Source: Polynucleobacter acidiphobus
Lineage (GTDB): Bacteria > Pseudomonadota > Gammaproteobacteria > Burkholderiales > Burkholderiaceae
Direction of reading: 5' to 3'
Assembly (NCBI RefSeq): GCF_003065385.1
Contig: NZ_CP023277.1
Span: 894,829 to 958,828 of the forward strand
Length of the DNA stretch: 64,000 nucleotides
Under the pieces are notes generated by a model. That model searched no databases. It saw only the letters and a program-made list of their open reading frames with translations, and was not told the DNA's origin. The translations under genes were made by a program, and so were the position numbers. Of this stretch, positions 46,132 to 54,297 are shown in pieces; position 1 is the first letter of the stretch; every line of letters begins with the position of its first letter.

Positions 46132-46147
46132 TAAAATCATGATTTTA
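46132..46147. promoter_or_regulatory. Perfect 16-bp palindrome upstream of the cytochrome c-YeeE operon
   Basis: TAAAATCATGATTTTA is fully palindromic and lies 63 bp upstream of the small cytochrome c start, in an AT-rich 141-bp gap downstream of the DsrE-like gene. It could be a regulator site, possibly for the ArsR-type SoxR, or a stem at the end of the sox transcript. It differs in sequence from the dyad upstream of soxR. Confidence 0.45.
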
Positions 46148-46210
46148 AATGCAAAAATCAAGATTATTCGGTAATACTGATATAAGCAAAAGTTATAAAG
46201 CTATTCGCAA

Positions 46211-46645
46211 TTATGGTCGTATATAGGCGTATTTATCCTTAAATTGCAGGTCAGCAATGCGAACCACGCCTGAAGGGGTGAACTCGGCATCCAGGATAAA
46301 TTGATCACGCTTGAGGTTGCGGTTACGCAAAGTGATCTCGCAGACCTCAAAACGTACGCCGCGCGACTTTAAGGCCGCAACGAGTGGCGCATATTCGGTC
46401 CCACTTTTATCCTTGCCACCTTCCATCAGGATATCAACCCCATTGGCATGGGTCACCACAATAATTTTGGTTTGTGGTGAGACATCGAGGTGATTACGAA
46501 TATTCCGCAAGCCTTTTAAACCCTGGGTGGCAGCATCATCGATGTGATAAACCACCCGGGTTGGTTCGGCACTAGCTAAATTAGAGCCAATGGATAGGCC
46601 GATGGCTAGAAAGCCCATCAATACTGCGCGAATGAATGCTTTCAT
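46211..46645 (-). CDS. Periplasmic DsrE-family protein
   Basis: A 144-residue protein with a signal peptide (VLMGFLAIGLSIGSNLASAEP). The DsrE fold is suggested by VVYHIDDAATQGLKGLRNIRNHL near residue 31 and LVAALKSRGVRFEVCEITLRNRN near 88 with a single Cys (about 102) that could carry persulfide. It lies 27 bp after soxB and is probably part of the sox operon; the carrier role is inferred. Confidence 0.85.
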   Translation of the reverse strand: MKAFIRAVLMGFLAIGLSIGSNLASAEPTRVVYHIDDAATQGLKGLRNIRNHLDVSPQTKIIVVTHANGVDILMEGGKDKSGTEYAPLVAALKSRGVRFEVCEITLRNRNLKRDQFILDAEFTPSGVVRIADLQFKDKYAYIRP

Positions 46646-46671
46646 ACCACCCTCCAGTTCAAAAGGAACGA

Positions 46672-48402
46672 CTAGATTGGGGCCATCCCCGGATTACCTT
46701 TAACGCCTTTGATGACGGGCTCATTGAGCTTGACCGCCTTAATGGTTTTGACTTCCCGCAAATGCCGCGCCATTAAATCCCAAATGGCTTCGCCACCGGC
46801 ATTCTTAGCCTCTTCTGAAACTGGCGCCCAGCCAGCTACTTTGTAGGTCTTACCTGCTTCAATCAGATTGCCATTCAGACGCATCTCGGAGATGCGCTTG
46901 CCAGCGCCACCCGCTGGATCAATCGTGTATTGCAAGCCACCAACCCGAACCATATCGCCACCCTGTTGGTAGTAAGGATCAGGGTTGAATAAGTTATCAG
47001 CCACGTCTTCTAATACTGTTTTGATCATCTCGCCACTCATATTGGTGACCGTGGTGTAGGGATAGGTAATCGCGGTTTGATCGAGCAGATGCTCCATGGT
47101 GATGGACTCACCAGGCAATAAAGAGGTACCCCAGCGAAAGCCCGGTGAGAATGAGATCTCTGCATTCTTTTGCTTTAAGAGACCATCTAAGATCACTTGA
47201 TCAAAACTACCATTGAAGTTACCACGGCGATACAAGAGGCCATCGGTCACTGCGAGCTTCTCAGCAAGCTTAGACTCATATGGCGCCCGAATCTTCTTTA
47301 TTAAGGCACTCATTCCTGCGTCTGCGGGTAATAAGTTGGAGAACACAGGCAAAAGTTTGTAGCGGAAGTCGGTCACTTTGCCGCCCTTCACATCAAAATC
47401 CAAAACGCCCAAGAACTTACCGTTTGATCCAGCATTGGTAACTAAGGTGACGCCACCAGGATTTTTCACTTTAACGGGTGCTGGCACGCCATCGTGCGTA
47501 TGGCCGCCCATGATGGCATCAATACCCCGTACGCGGGAGGCCATCTTTAAATCCACATCCATACCATTGTGCGAGAGAACCACAACGACTTTTGCACCCT
47601 TCGCACGCGCTTCATCAACCACCTTTTGCATATTCTCTTCTTGAATACCAAAGGTCCAGTTGGGCGTGAAATACCGCGGGTTCGCAATCGGTGTGTAGGG
47701 GAATGCTTGGCCAACTACGGCAACCTGAACACCATTCATGGTCTTCATCGCATACGGTGCAAAGACCGCATCGCCAAAGTCGGCGGTCTTAATGTTTTGT
47801 GCCACAAACGAGACCTTGCCCCGGAAATCCTTCTCCACAATCTCCATGACGCGCTTCTCACCCAAGGTCATTTCCCAATGGGGGGTCATTACGTCCACAC
47901 CCATCGCTAGACAGGCATCCACCATATCCTGACCGTTGGTCCAAAGCGCAGTTCCTGAGCCCTGCCAGGTATCACCACCATCGAGCAATAAGGCACCAGG
48001 ACGGTTAGCCTTGATTTGTTTGACCAAGGTGGAGAGATGAGCAAAGCCGCCCACCTTGCCATAGGTCTTCGCAGCAGCAGCAAAGTCTAAATAGGTAAAG
48101 GCATGGGCATCGCGCGTTCCAGGTTTCACCCCATAGAACTTCAATAGATACTCACCCACTAAATGAGGTGGCTTGCCCTCCTGAGCGCCAATGCCTAAAT
48201 TGACATTGGGTTCACGAAAGTAGATTGGGAGCAATTGCGCATGGCAATCGGTAAAGTGTAAGAAATGCACATTGCCAAACTTTGGCAGGTCATAAAACTT
48301 CTGTGCAGCACTTTGAGCATGAGAAAAATTGGACTGCAAGCTCATCCCACCAGCCGACGCCACCGCAAGGGCTTGTAGAAACTCCCGTCTACTAAAAGAC
48401 AT
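46672..48402 (-). CDS. soxB: SoxB, sulfate thiol esterase / dimanganese hydrolase
   Basis: A 576-residue 5'-nucleotidase-like enzyme with a twin-arginine leader (SRREFLQALAVASAG). Metal-binding motifs are FTDCHAQLLP near 50, LLDGGDTWQGSG near 139 and IMGGHTHDGVP near 300. It hydrolyses the terminal sulfone from thiosulfate bound to SoxY, releasing sulfate in the periplasm. It follows soxX by 20 bp. Confidence 0.97.
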   Translation of the reverse strand: MSFSRREFLQALAVASAGGMSLQSNFSHAQSAAQKFYDLPKFGNVHFLHFTDCHAQLLPIYFREPNVNLGIGAQEGKPPHLVGEYLLKFYGVKPGTRDAHAFTYLDFAAAAKTYGKVGGFAHLSTLVKQIKANRPGALLLDGGDTWQGSGTALWTNGQDMVDACLAMGVDVMTPHWEMTLGEKRVMEIVEKDFRGKVSFVAQNIKTADFGDAVFAPYAMKTMNGVQVAVVGQAFPYTPIANPRYFTPNWTFGIQEENMQKVVDEARAKGAKVVVVLSHNGMDVDLKMASRVRGIDAIMGGHTHDGVPAPVKVKNPGGVTLVTNAGSNGKFLGVLDFDVKGGKVTDFRYKLLPVFSNLLPADAGMSALIKKIRAPYESKLAEKLAVTDGLLYRRGNFNGSFDQVILDGLLKQKNAEISFSPGFRWGTSLLPGESITMEHLLDQTAITYPYTTVTNMSGEMIKTVLEDVADNLFNPDPYYQQGGDMVRVGGLQYTIDPAGGAGKRISEMRLNGNLIEAGKTYKVAGWAPVSEEAKNAGGEAIWDLMARHLREVKTIKAVKLNEPVIKGVKGNPGMAPI

Positions 48403-48422
48403 AAAACTCCTTAGAAATTGGT

Positions 48423-49031
48423 TTACTGATTAACGGGGGAGTTCGGATCTAATAACAGAGCCATCACGTCTTGCATTTGCTTCTCGGTCAATAAGTTGAA
48501 GTGACCAAAGCGCGGCATATTGCTGCACACGTTATAAGCCTTGGAGTTATAAATCCGATTCCAGGTATAGGTCACAACTTCCTTGCTGTAACCGCGTAAC
48601 TTGCCGTAGTTCCAGAGGCTTGGGCCAATGTTTCCATAGGAAAGTTCTGCTTTATTAATTTGATGGCAGTTATAGCAACCACCACCATTCGCAGCATCGG
48701 CTTTATCGGTCCAGGTTGCGCCGCGACCACTCTGTGCAACTCGCTCACCGGCCTTCCAATCGCCGATGTATTTGCCATCAGCTGGTTGCTTAATGGTCGC
48801 CATATTGGCTTTCTGAATCGACTCAGCCTGCTTGGGGTTGCCCTTGCCTGCCAATACCGCAGGATCCGAGCAATACTTTTGTGCAGCATCTTGCTTCAGA
48901 CGATCAACCGATGCAATTCCAACACTACGAAAGCTGTCTTGCATCATCTTGTCAAACTTTGCATCAGCTAAGGCAGAACCCATGGGCAAGGCCAATAAAG
49001 TTGCTGCTGTAATTAGATATTTATTATTCAT
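48423..49031 (-). CDS. soxX: SoxX, cytochrome c subunit of the SoxXA complex
   Basis: A 202-residue periplasmic monoheme cytochrome. Signal peptide up to about LADA; heme site CYNCH at 119-123; sixth ligand Met in CSNMPRFGHF near 172. An N-terminal extension before the heme domain makes it longer than the smallest SoxX forms. With SoxA it couples thiosulfate to SoxYZ. Confidence 0.95.
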   Translation of the reverse strand: MNNKYLITAATLLALPMGSALADAKFDKMMQDSFRSVGIASVDRLKQDAAQKYCSDPAVLAGKGNPKQAESIQKANMATIKQPADGKYIGDWKAGERVAQSGRGATWTDKADAANGGGCYNCHQINKAELSYGNIGPSLWNYGKLRGYSKEVVTYTWNRIYNSKAYNVCSNMPRFGHFNLLTEKQMQDVMALLLDPNSPVNQ

Positions 49032-49048
49032 ATTGTTTTCTCCAGCGA

Positions 49049-49921
49049 TTAGCGTTTCAAACCAGGGGCAGCCATCTTGCCGCCATTTGCCGTGACTGCC
49101 ATATACATCGAGACCGCAATCGTGTCATCGGATATATAGATTGGCTCTGGGAAACGTTGCTGACGATAACAATCGTTCAAACGGTATTGCATGGTCCAGA
49201 AGGTACCGCTTGATACGCGATACGCTGGCCAAGCACCCCAACCAAGCGCTGCGCCCTTTTGTTGGGTTAAATCAGGTAAATCTTGCAAGCGAATCCGCTT
49301 ACCAGGATCAGCATGGCAGGATGCGCAGGAGAAATCCATCGGACCGGCTTGATAGAAGAATGACTTCTTACCAAGCTCGTACATTTCTTTTTCTTTGGGA
49401 TGTTTCACGGAAACATTGATGGTTGCGCCTTTGGAGTTAGCAACTACATAAGCAACAATCGCCTCAACGTCTTTGCGCTTACCTTTTCCAAAGCTACCAG
49501 CAATGATTTCTTTGCCGTCAAAGCCTTGCAGGCGCTCCATACAGGTCACAATACGTGACTCAAGATCTTGGACTTTATTGGTGTCTTTAAAGTACTTAGG
49601 CAGCACCGCATAAACGCCCTTGACAACGCCAGGCCCTAGACCTAAATCGCATTTTTCAAGAGTGGCATTCTTAGGGCCCATGGCTTTCTTCCACAGTTCC
49701 TCGCCAGCCATTTCATACAAATCAGAGGGATTACCATCGGCAATCATTGCACGGTACTTCTCAATCTCAGCCGTTGGCGCACCTGCTGGCGCAGCAGAAG
49801 CTGCTGCCTGTGGAGCCGGTGCGGGTGCCGCTGCTTTTTTGGGCGGCTCAAGCGTAGTACATGCTTGCAGAACAAATAGCGATGACACAATCAGTGCCCC
49901 GCGAGTCCAATGTTGTCTCAT
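49049..49921 (-). CDS. soxA: SoxA, monoheme cytochrome c subunit of SoxXA
   Basis: A 290-residue protein with a lipoprotein-like signal (LQAC at 18-21), then an Ala/Pro-rich linker. One heme site CASCH at 199-203; the N-terminal heme of diheme SoxA is absent (C91 and C127 remain, perhaps as a disulfide). C251 in NDCYRQQRFPEP is the expected cysteine-persulfide heme ligand. It forms the S-S bond between thiosulfate and SoxY. A lipid-anchored SoxA would be unusual and depends on the lipobox being real. Confidence 0.95.
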   Translation of the reverse strand: MRQHWTRGALIVSSLFVLQACTTLEPPKKAAAPAPAPQAAASAAPAGAPTAEIEKYRAMIADGNPSDLYEMAGEELWKKAMGPKNATLEKCDLGLGPGVVKGVYAVLPKYFKDTNKVQDLESRIVTCMERLQGFDGKEIIAGSFGKGKRKDVEAIVAYVVANSKGATINVSVKHPKEKEMYELGKKSFFYQAGPMDFSCASCHADPGKRIRLQDLPDLTQQKGAALGWGAWPAYRVSSGTFWTMQYRLNDCYRQQRFPEPIYISDDTIAVSMYMAVTANGGKMAAPGLKR

Positions 49922-49966
49922 GATATCCCTCTTATTGTTATTGATCAGTGAAGTACAAACTACGGC

Positions 49967-50275
49967 TTACGAAACGGTTGCCTCATCGGTTCGCTTACCA
50001 CCTTTGTTATCAACCCAGGTCACGGTTACTTTTTCACCTTTGGCACCCTTGTACTTGAAGTTCAAGAATGGGTCCTTAGATACTGCTGGGCCAAACTCAC
50101 CCACGAACACATCTTTACCATTGGCTTTTGCTGTTACGGTGCTGATAAACCATGCTGGAATCGCCTTGCCGGACGCATCTTTGCGTTGACCAGTTTCCAT
50201 ATCATGTTTCATTAGGATTTTGACATCCACTACACCGCCGCTCTCGGTTGCTCGTACGCGCATCGGATCTGACAT
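49967..50275 (-). CDS. soxZ: SoxZ, sulfur carrier scaffold subunit
   Basis: A 102-residue protein with no signal peptide; it is exported bound to SoxY. RVRATESGGVVDVKILMKHDMETGQRKD (in part, residues 5-32), IPAWFISTVTAKANGKDVF and SKDPFLNFKYKGAKGEKVTVTW match SoxZ. It forms the SoxYZ carrier for sulfur intermediates. Located between soxY and soxA. Confidence 0.96.
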   Translation of the reverse strand: MSDPMRVRATESGGVVDVKILMKHDMETGQRKDASGKAIPAWFISTVTAKANGKDVFVGEFGPAVSKDPFLNFKYKGAKGEKVTVTWVDNKGGKRTDEATVS

Positions 50276-50327
50276 TTTGCTTCCTCTCTAATTCGTTAAA
50301 TAAGTAATCGACTATTCGGTTTAATCA

Positions 50328-50780
50328 TTAACCGCCGCAACCACCCAGGGTTACCTTCACTTCTTTCACCGCCACGCTCCACTTGTTATCGGCTTTCACT
50401 AAAGCGTAGACATTGGAGGTTTGACCCATCTTGATACGGGTTGTGACAAATGGCTCGGTACCGGCTGGAATAAAGAACTGAGCAGCAAGTGCGCTGGGGT
50501 TCTTATCAACCAAAATTGCCATTTGCTGGGCCTTGAGGGTGGTGTTAATACCAACAGGAACCACGGCGCCGTTCTCAGCAATATCGGGAGCAATCATCGT
50601 AATTGCGGCCGAGGTCTCTGGCTTACCAGCACCTAATACTTTGAACACGTCATCCAAAGTTTTACCTTCGAAGGCGGCCTTGTTCCACTCTTGCGCTTGT
50701 GCGGGAGTAATCAAACCTGCTGAAGCCATCAAGCCAAAAATGGCTGAGTATTTCAGTACATCACGTCGTTGCATATCCAT
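50328..50780 (-). CDS. soxY: SoxY, covalent sulfur carrier
   Basis: A 150-residue protein with a twin-arginine leader (QRRDVLKYSAIFGLMASAG). It ends with the swinging-arm motif GGCGG, whose Cys carries the sulfur substrate through the cycle. It is exported with SoxZ. Upstream lies a 110-bp gap to the cytochrome gene, with a short inverted repeat AATTTC-N4-GAAATT (50874-50889) and no gene. Confidence 0.97.
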   Translation of the reverse strand: MDMQRRDVLKYSAIFGLMASAGLITPAQAQEWNKAAFEGKTLDDVFKVLGAGKPETSAAITMIAPDIAENGAVVPVGINTTLKAQQMAILVDKNPSALAAQFFIPAGTEPFVTTRIKMGQTSNVYALVKADNKWSVAVKEVKVTLGGCGG

Positions 50781-50890
50781 AAAAACTCCTTGTTATCAAC
50801 TGCTTCTCATTAGTTGTTGCTTACCTAAAACTATAAAGCGAGTAGGGCATTACCTTCGTTAGTAATAACCCCTAATTTCCTACGAAATTC

Positions 50891-51217
50891 TTATTTTGCT
50901 CCACTCAAGATCCATTGCACAATCGCTTTGTTATCGGCGTCCGATAACTGCGCTTGAGCAGGCATTGGAATCGGACCCCAAACACCTGATCCACCTGCCT
51001 TGACCTTCTTCTCTAACTTCGCTTGAGCATCGGCTTGACCTTTGTATTTATTAGCAATATCTGCCAACGACGGGCCAACACCTTTAGCCGCGGGAGCATG
51101 GCATGCAGCGCAACCATTCTTCTTGAAGAGCTCTCCTGGCGAGGCATAGACCGCACCTGCAAATAGAGCCGCCGAACTAAGCACTGCCATTTTTCCAACT
51201 AAATTACGAACTTTCAT
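50891..51217 (-). CDS. Cytochrome c551/c552-type electron carrier
   Basis: A 108-residue periplasmic class I cytochrome c with a signal peptide (MKVRNLVGKMAVLSSAALFAGAVYAS in part) and heme site CAACH near residue 36; the Met ligand is in IPMPAQAQLS near 86. By hand alignment about 63 of 82 residues are identical to the C-terminal domain of the neighbouring SoxD. It probably carries electrons from SoxXA or SoxCD to the terminal oxidase. Confidence 0.92.
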   Translation of the reverse strand: MKVRNLVGKMAVLSSAALFAGAVYASPGELFKKNGCAACHAPAAKGVGPSLADIANKYKGQADAQAKLEKKVKAGGSGVWGPIPMPAQAQLSDADNKAIVQWILSGAK

Positions 51218-51248
51218 ATTGTTCCTTTATTTCAAGTGTTAACTAATC

Positions 51249-52367
51249 TTATTTGCCGCCGTTTAACATCCACTGCACCAAGGTCTTATTGTCAGCATCC
51301 GAGAGCTGTGGTTGAGCGGGCATTGGAATTGCACCCCAAACACCTGCACCACCCGCCTTCACCTTCTTCTCAAGCAATGCTTGTGCATTGGCAACGCCTT
51401 TGTATTTATTGGCAACATCAGCGATCGATGGACCCACTAATTTCGCTGCAGGCGCATGGCAAGCCGAGCAATTTTCTTTCTTGAATAAATCCGCAGGCCC
51501 TGCTGCTTTCGGTGCCGCAGCGCTTGCAGTCGATACCATCATCATGCCGGCAGATGGCAAAGCAGATAACGGTGGTTTGGTGGTATCAACTCCGCGATAC
51601 GGACCATACTCTCGGTTTTGCTCTGCCAGGTTATTGTGCGCATTACGAGCGTAGTCAGGTAAGACCGATCCAATCGCAACGTGTTGGGCGCAATTGGTCA
51701 TACAAGCCGTATTTTTTACATCGGGTGTACCCTTCACGGTCCATAAGCCATGTTTCTGGGTCATGCCATTGCGATTAGGCATCATGCCTTGCACTTGCGC
51801 AATATTTTTGTTCGAGAGTACAAAGTCATCCGGAACCACTTCACTCAAGTTCAGCATGAAAGCCACTAGTGCATAGGTCTCGTCTGGAGTGAGCGACCGA
51901 GGTGCGTTCCATGGCATGGCGCGATATACGTAATCCCACAGTGTTGAGATTGTGGCCACCTTCATGATTGTGGTCCGCTGCGGTTGCTTCTCACTCGTCA
52001 GCGATGCTACACGGCCGGTTTTAACATCATCCTTTGTGGTTCCACCGGCAATCGGTGTAAAGACCTCATTGGATTCGCCAAATGTGCCGTGACAGCTTGC
52101 ACACTGTTTCTCCCAGAGCGCCTGCCCCTTTGCTACCGAGCCCGATCCGGGTGGTAAGCCCTTAAAGTCAGGGCGCACATCAATATCCCAGGCTGCTACT
52201 TCTGCAGGGGTCGCATTACGTCCCATATTCATATAGGGTTTTGGTTTGCTTACTGCTGGAGTCGCTTGAGCAGATTGCGCCTGCACAGCACCGCTTGAGA
52301 AAACAGTGGTGGCAACTACCACGCTTGCAAGAATGGGTTTCATCAAAACATTAGCCGACTTGAACAT
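51249..52367 (-). CDS. soxD: SoxD, cytochrome subunit of sulfane dehydrogenase
   Basis: A 372-residue diheme cytochrome with a signal peptide (LMKPILASVVVATTVFSSGAVQAQ). The N-terminal heme site is CASCH near residue 87 and the C-terminal site CSACH near 302; the C-terminal domain is almost a copy of the adjacent stand-alone cytochrome. It takes electrons from SoxC. Start at ATG 52367, which has GAGGT five bases upstream and overlaps the soxC end by 17 bp; a later ATG at 52343 has no Shine-Dalgarno. Confidence 0.94.
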   Translation of the reverse strand: MFKSANVLMKPILASVVVATTVFSSGAVQAQSAQATPAVSKPKPYMNMGRNATPAEVAAWDIDVRPDFKGLPPGSGSVAKGQALWEKQCASCHGTFGESNEVFTPIAGGTTKDDVKTGRVASLTSEKQPQRTTIMKVATISTLWDYVYRAMPWNAPRSLTPDETYALVAFMLNLSEVVPDDFVLSNKNIAQVQGMMPNRNGMTQKHGLWTVKGTPDVKNTACMTNCAQHVAIGSVLPDYARNAHNNLAEQNREYGPYRGVDTTKPPLSALPSAGMMMVSTASAAAPKAAGPADLFKKENCSACHAPAAKLVGPSIADVANKYKGVANAQALLEKKVKAGGAGVWGAIPMPAQPQLSDADNKTLVQWMLNGGK

Positions 52368-53730
52368 TGCTGACCTCGCCATTAGTATCAACCTTCCACG
52401 ATTGAATTGCATTGTTGTGATAGATCGAGCGCGTACCGCGTACGGCTCGTAATTGACGAATGGTGGGTTGTACATAACCCGTGTCATCGATCGCACGCGA
52501 TTGCATGATGGTGGGTGAACCATCCCAAACCCAATCAATGTTAAAGCGCGTCAGAGCCTTCGTCAGGATGGGGGTCTCAAGCCGTGCCGTACGCCAATTG
52601 TTGCCACCATCAAACGAGACATCCACGCGCTTGATCTTGCCACGACCCGACCACGCCAAACCGCTCACGTTGTAGTAACCCTTATCAAAGAGTTGCTGAC
52701 CACCCGATGGTGTGGTGATGACGGATTTGCATTCCTGAATCGAGGTGTATTGACGATGCAGACCATCTGGCATCAAGTCAATGTAGTGAATCGCTTCATC
52801 CTTGGTGGCGTATTTCATATCACCGACCTCAATCCGGCGCAACCACTTCACCCAACTGACGCCCTGCACACCCGGCACAACCAGACGAATTGGGAAGCCA
52901 TTCTCAGGGCGCAGCATCTCGCCGTTCATACTCCAGGCTACCATCACATCATCAAGCGCCATCTCCATCGAGATGGTACGGGTCATACCCGAGCCGTCGC
53001 CACCCTCGGCCAAAATATACTTGCCCTTCTTGAGATCAGCGCCACAAATATCCAAGAGTGTTGAAAGCGGCACGCCCGTGAACTCGCAGCATGACAACAT
53101 GCCATGGGTATATTGCACGGTGGGTACGGCCACATTGCCCCACTCTAAGCCCGTGTTCGCACCGCACTCAATAAAGTGAATGCGCGATACTGATGGCAGT
53201 CGTAAGAGATCGTTCATCGTGAATACTTTTTCATTCTTCACGAGGCCGTTAATCATTAGGCGATGCTTATTAGGATCAATGTTGTACCAACCCTGATGGT
53301 GGCGCTCAAAGTGCAAACCATTTGGTGTAATGATCCCAAACAGCCCTTGCAGTGGTGTGAACGCAACCGATGCTGCCGATACGCGAGTTAATCCAGGTGA
53401 CTCGCGACGGATTAAGTTCTTTTCATAAATGGATGGCGTGCCATAGGGCTCGGTGGCCACGTTCTTACCCAGAGTTGTTTGCCAAATTTGCTTCTCCAGA
53501 ATCGCTGGATCGCCCTGGGGATTTGCAAGAGCCAGGCCGCTGCCTGCAGCACCTACACCACCGAGGGCCGCCATGAAACTCTTGCGCAGAAATCCGCGAC
53601 GGGTCTCATCAGCACCATGTTGGTTGATTTCAGCAATTGCCTCTTGCGATAGGAAGTTCTCGGGTGCCTTCCGAATAAGATTCGGGGTACCGAGGGATTG
53701 CATGGTTTTGGTTCGTTCACTCATATTCAT
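52351..53730 (-). CDS. soxC: SoxC, molybdenum subunit of sulfane dehydrogenase
   Basis: A 459-residue sulfite-oxidase-fold protein with a twin-arginine leader (TRRGFLRKSFMAALGG, residues 43-58). The molybdenum-ligand Cys is in FIECGANTGLEW near 189; the C-terminal dimerisation domain shows VDVSFDGGNNWR. With SoxD it oxidises the sulfane sulfur on SoxY by six electrons, so thiosulfate can go fully to sulfate without sulfur globules. Start at ATG 53730 (or 53724); no strong Shine-Dalgarno is visible. Confidence 0.96.
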   Translation of the reverse strand: MNMSERTKTMQSLGTPNLIRKAPENFLSQEAIAEINQHGADETRRGFLRKSFMAALGGVGAAGSGLALANPQGDPAILEKQIWQTTLGKNVATEPYGTPSIYEKNLIRRESPGLTRVSAASVAFTPLQGLFGIITPNGLHFERHHQGWYNIDPNKHRLMINGLVKNEKVFTMNDLLRLPSVSRIHFIECGANTGLEWGNVAVPTVQYTHGMLSCCEFTGVPLSTLLDICGADLKKGKYILAEGGDGSGMTRTISMEMALDDVMVAWSMNGEMLRPENGFPIRLVVPGVQGVSWVKWLRRIEVGDMKYATKDEAIHYIDLMPDGLHRQYTSIQECKSVITTPSGGQQLFDKGYYNVSGLAWSGRGKIKRVDVSFDGGNNWRTARLETPILTKALTRFNIDWVWDGSPTIMQSRAIDDTGYVQPTIRQLRAVRGTRSIYHNNAIQSWKVDTNGEVSNVQVG

Positions 53731-53765
53731 CAAGGATTAGATGGTTAAACAAAAATTCATCAGAC

Positions 53766-54143
53766 TTACTCAAACAGTTCATTCATGACGCGGCCACAAA
53801 CACGTTGGCAGATTTCTAAAGTGGCATCGTCGCAAATGGAATAAAACACGGCAGTACCAGCCTTACGGCGTGCGAGTATTCCAGCCTCATGCAGTGCTCC
53901 CAAATGGCGCGAGACGTTTGCTTGGCTGGATTTTGAGAACTCAATGACCTCACTAACGGATTTCTCACCTTCGCATAATGCATACATGATGCGGAGACGG
54001 GATGGTTCGGCGAGAACGGCAAAGAACGCAGAGACCTCTTTGAAAAGAGCTTCCATTTGTTCAGGGGATAATTGTTTTTTAGACAAGCCATCCGCGAAGC
54101 CCTGGGCCACAGAGTTATTAGTTAGGGATGATGGACTTGACAT
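53766..54143 (-). CDS. soxR: SoxR, ArsR-family sulfur-responsive repressor
   Basis: A 125-residue ArsR/SmtB winged-helix repressor, with LAEPSRLRIMYALCEGEKSV near residue 44 and the recognition helix SSQANVSRHLGALHEAG at 72-88. Cys57, Cys104, Cys112 and Cys116 are present; SoxR/BigR relatives sense persulfide by forming a link between two Cys, and C57 with C104 or C112 would be candidates. It heads the sox operon, 35 bp before soxC, and has a perfect dyad just ahead of its own start. Confidence 0.9.
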   Translation of the reverse strand: MSSPSSLTNNSVAQGFADGLSKKQLSPEQMEALFKEVSAFFAVLAEPSRLRIMYALCEGEKSVSEVIEFSKSSQANVSRHLGALHEAGILARRKAGTAVFYSICDDATLEICQRVCGRVMNELFE

Positions 54144-54144
54144 A

Positions 54145-54166
54145 AATATGCGTAGTTGCGCATATT
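54145..54166. promoter_or_regulatory. Candidate SoxR/ArsR operator (dyad AATATGCG-N6-CGCATATT)
   Basis: Perfect 8-bp arms around a 6-bp spacer (TAGTTG) start 2 bp upstream of the soxR ATG. A second, weaker AT-rich dyad ATATTT-N8-AAATAT lies at 54174-54193. Sites of this form next to an ArsR-type gene usually give autorepression, and soxR appears to head the sox transcript, so binding here would silence the whole cluster. Confidence 0.65.
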
Positions 54167-54297
54167 ACACCGAATATTTGTCTAAATAAATATACAGAGA
54201 TACCCTGATTCGATCCGACTAGAATAGAGACTTCGTAGATATCCATACCAAGATTTATTCTAGAAACATTTTATAAGTAACTGATTTAAATAATAAA

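Noticed and set aside
49620..50189. 189-codon plus-strand open frame across soxA and soxZ
   Set aside because: Antisense to two conserved sox genes and crosses their boundary.
50874..50889. AATTTC-N4-GAAATT as a terminator after the cytochrome gene
   Set aside because: AT-rich 6-bp stem without a T tract; too weak to call.
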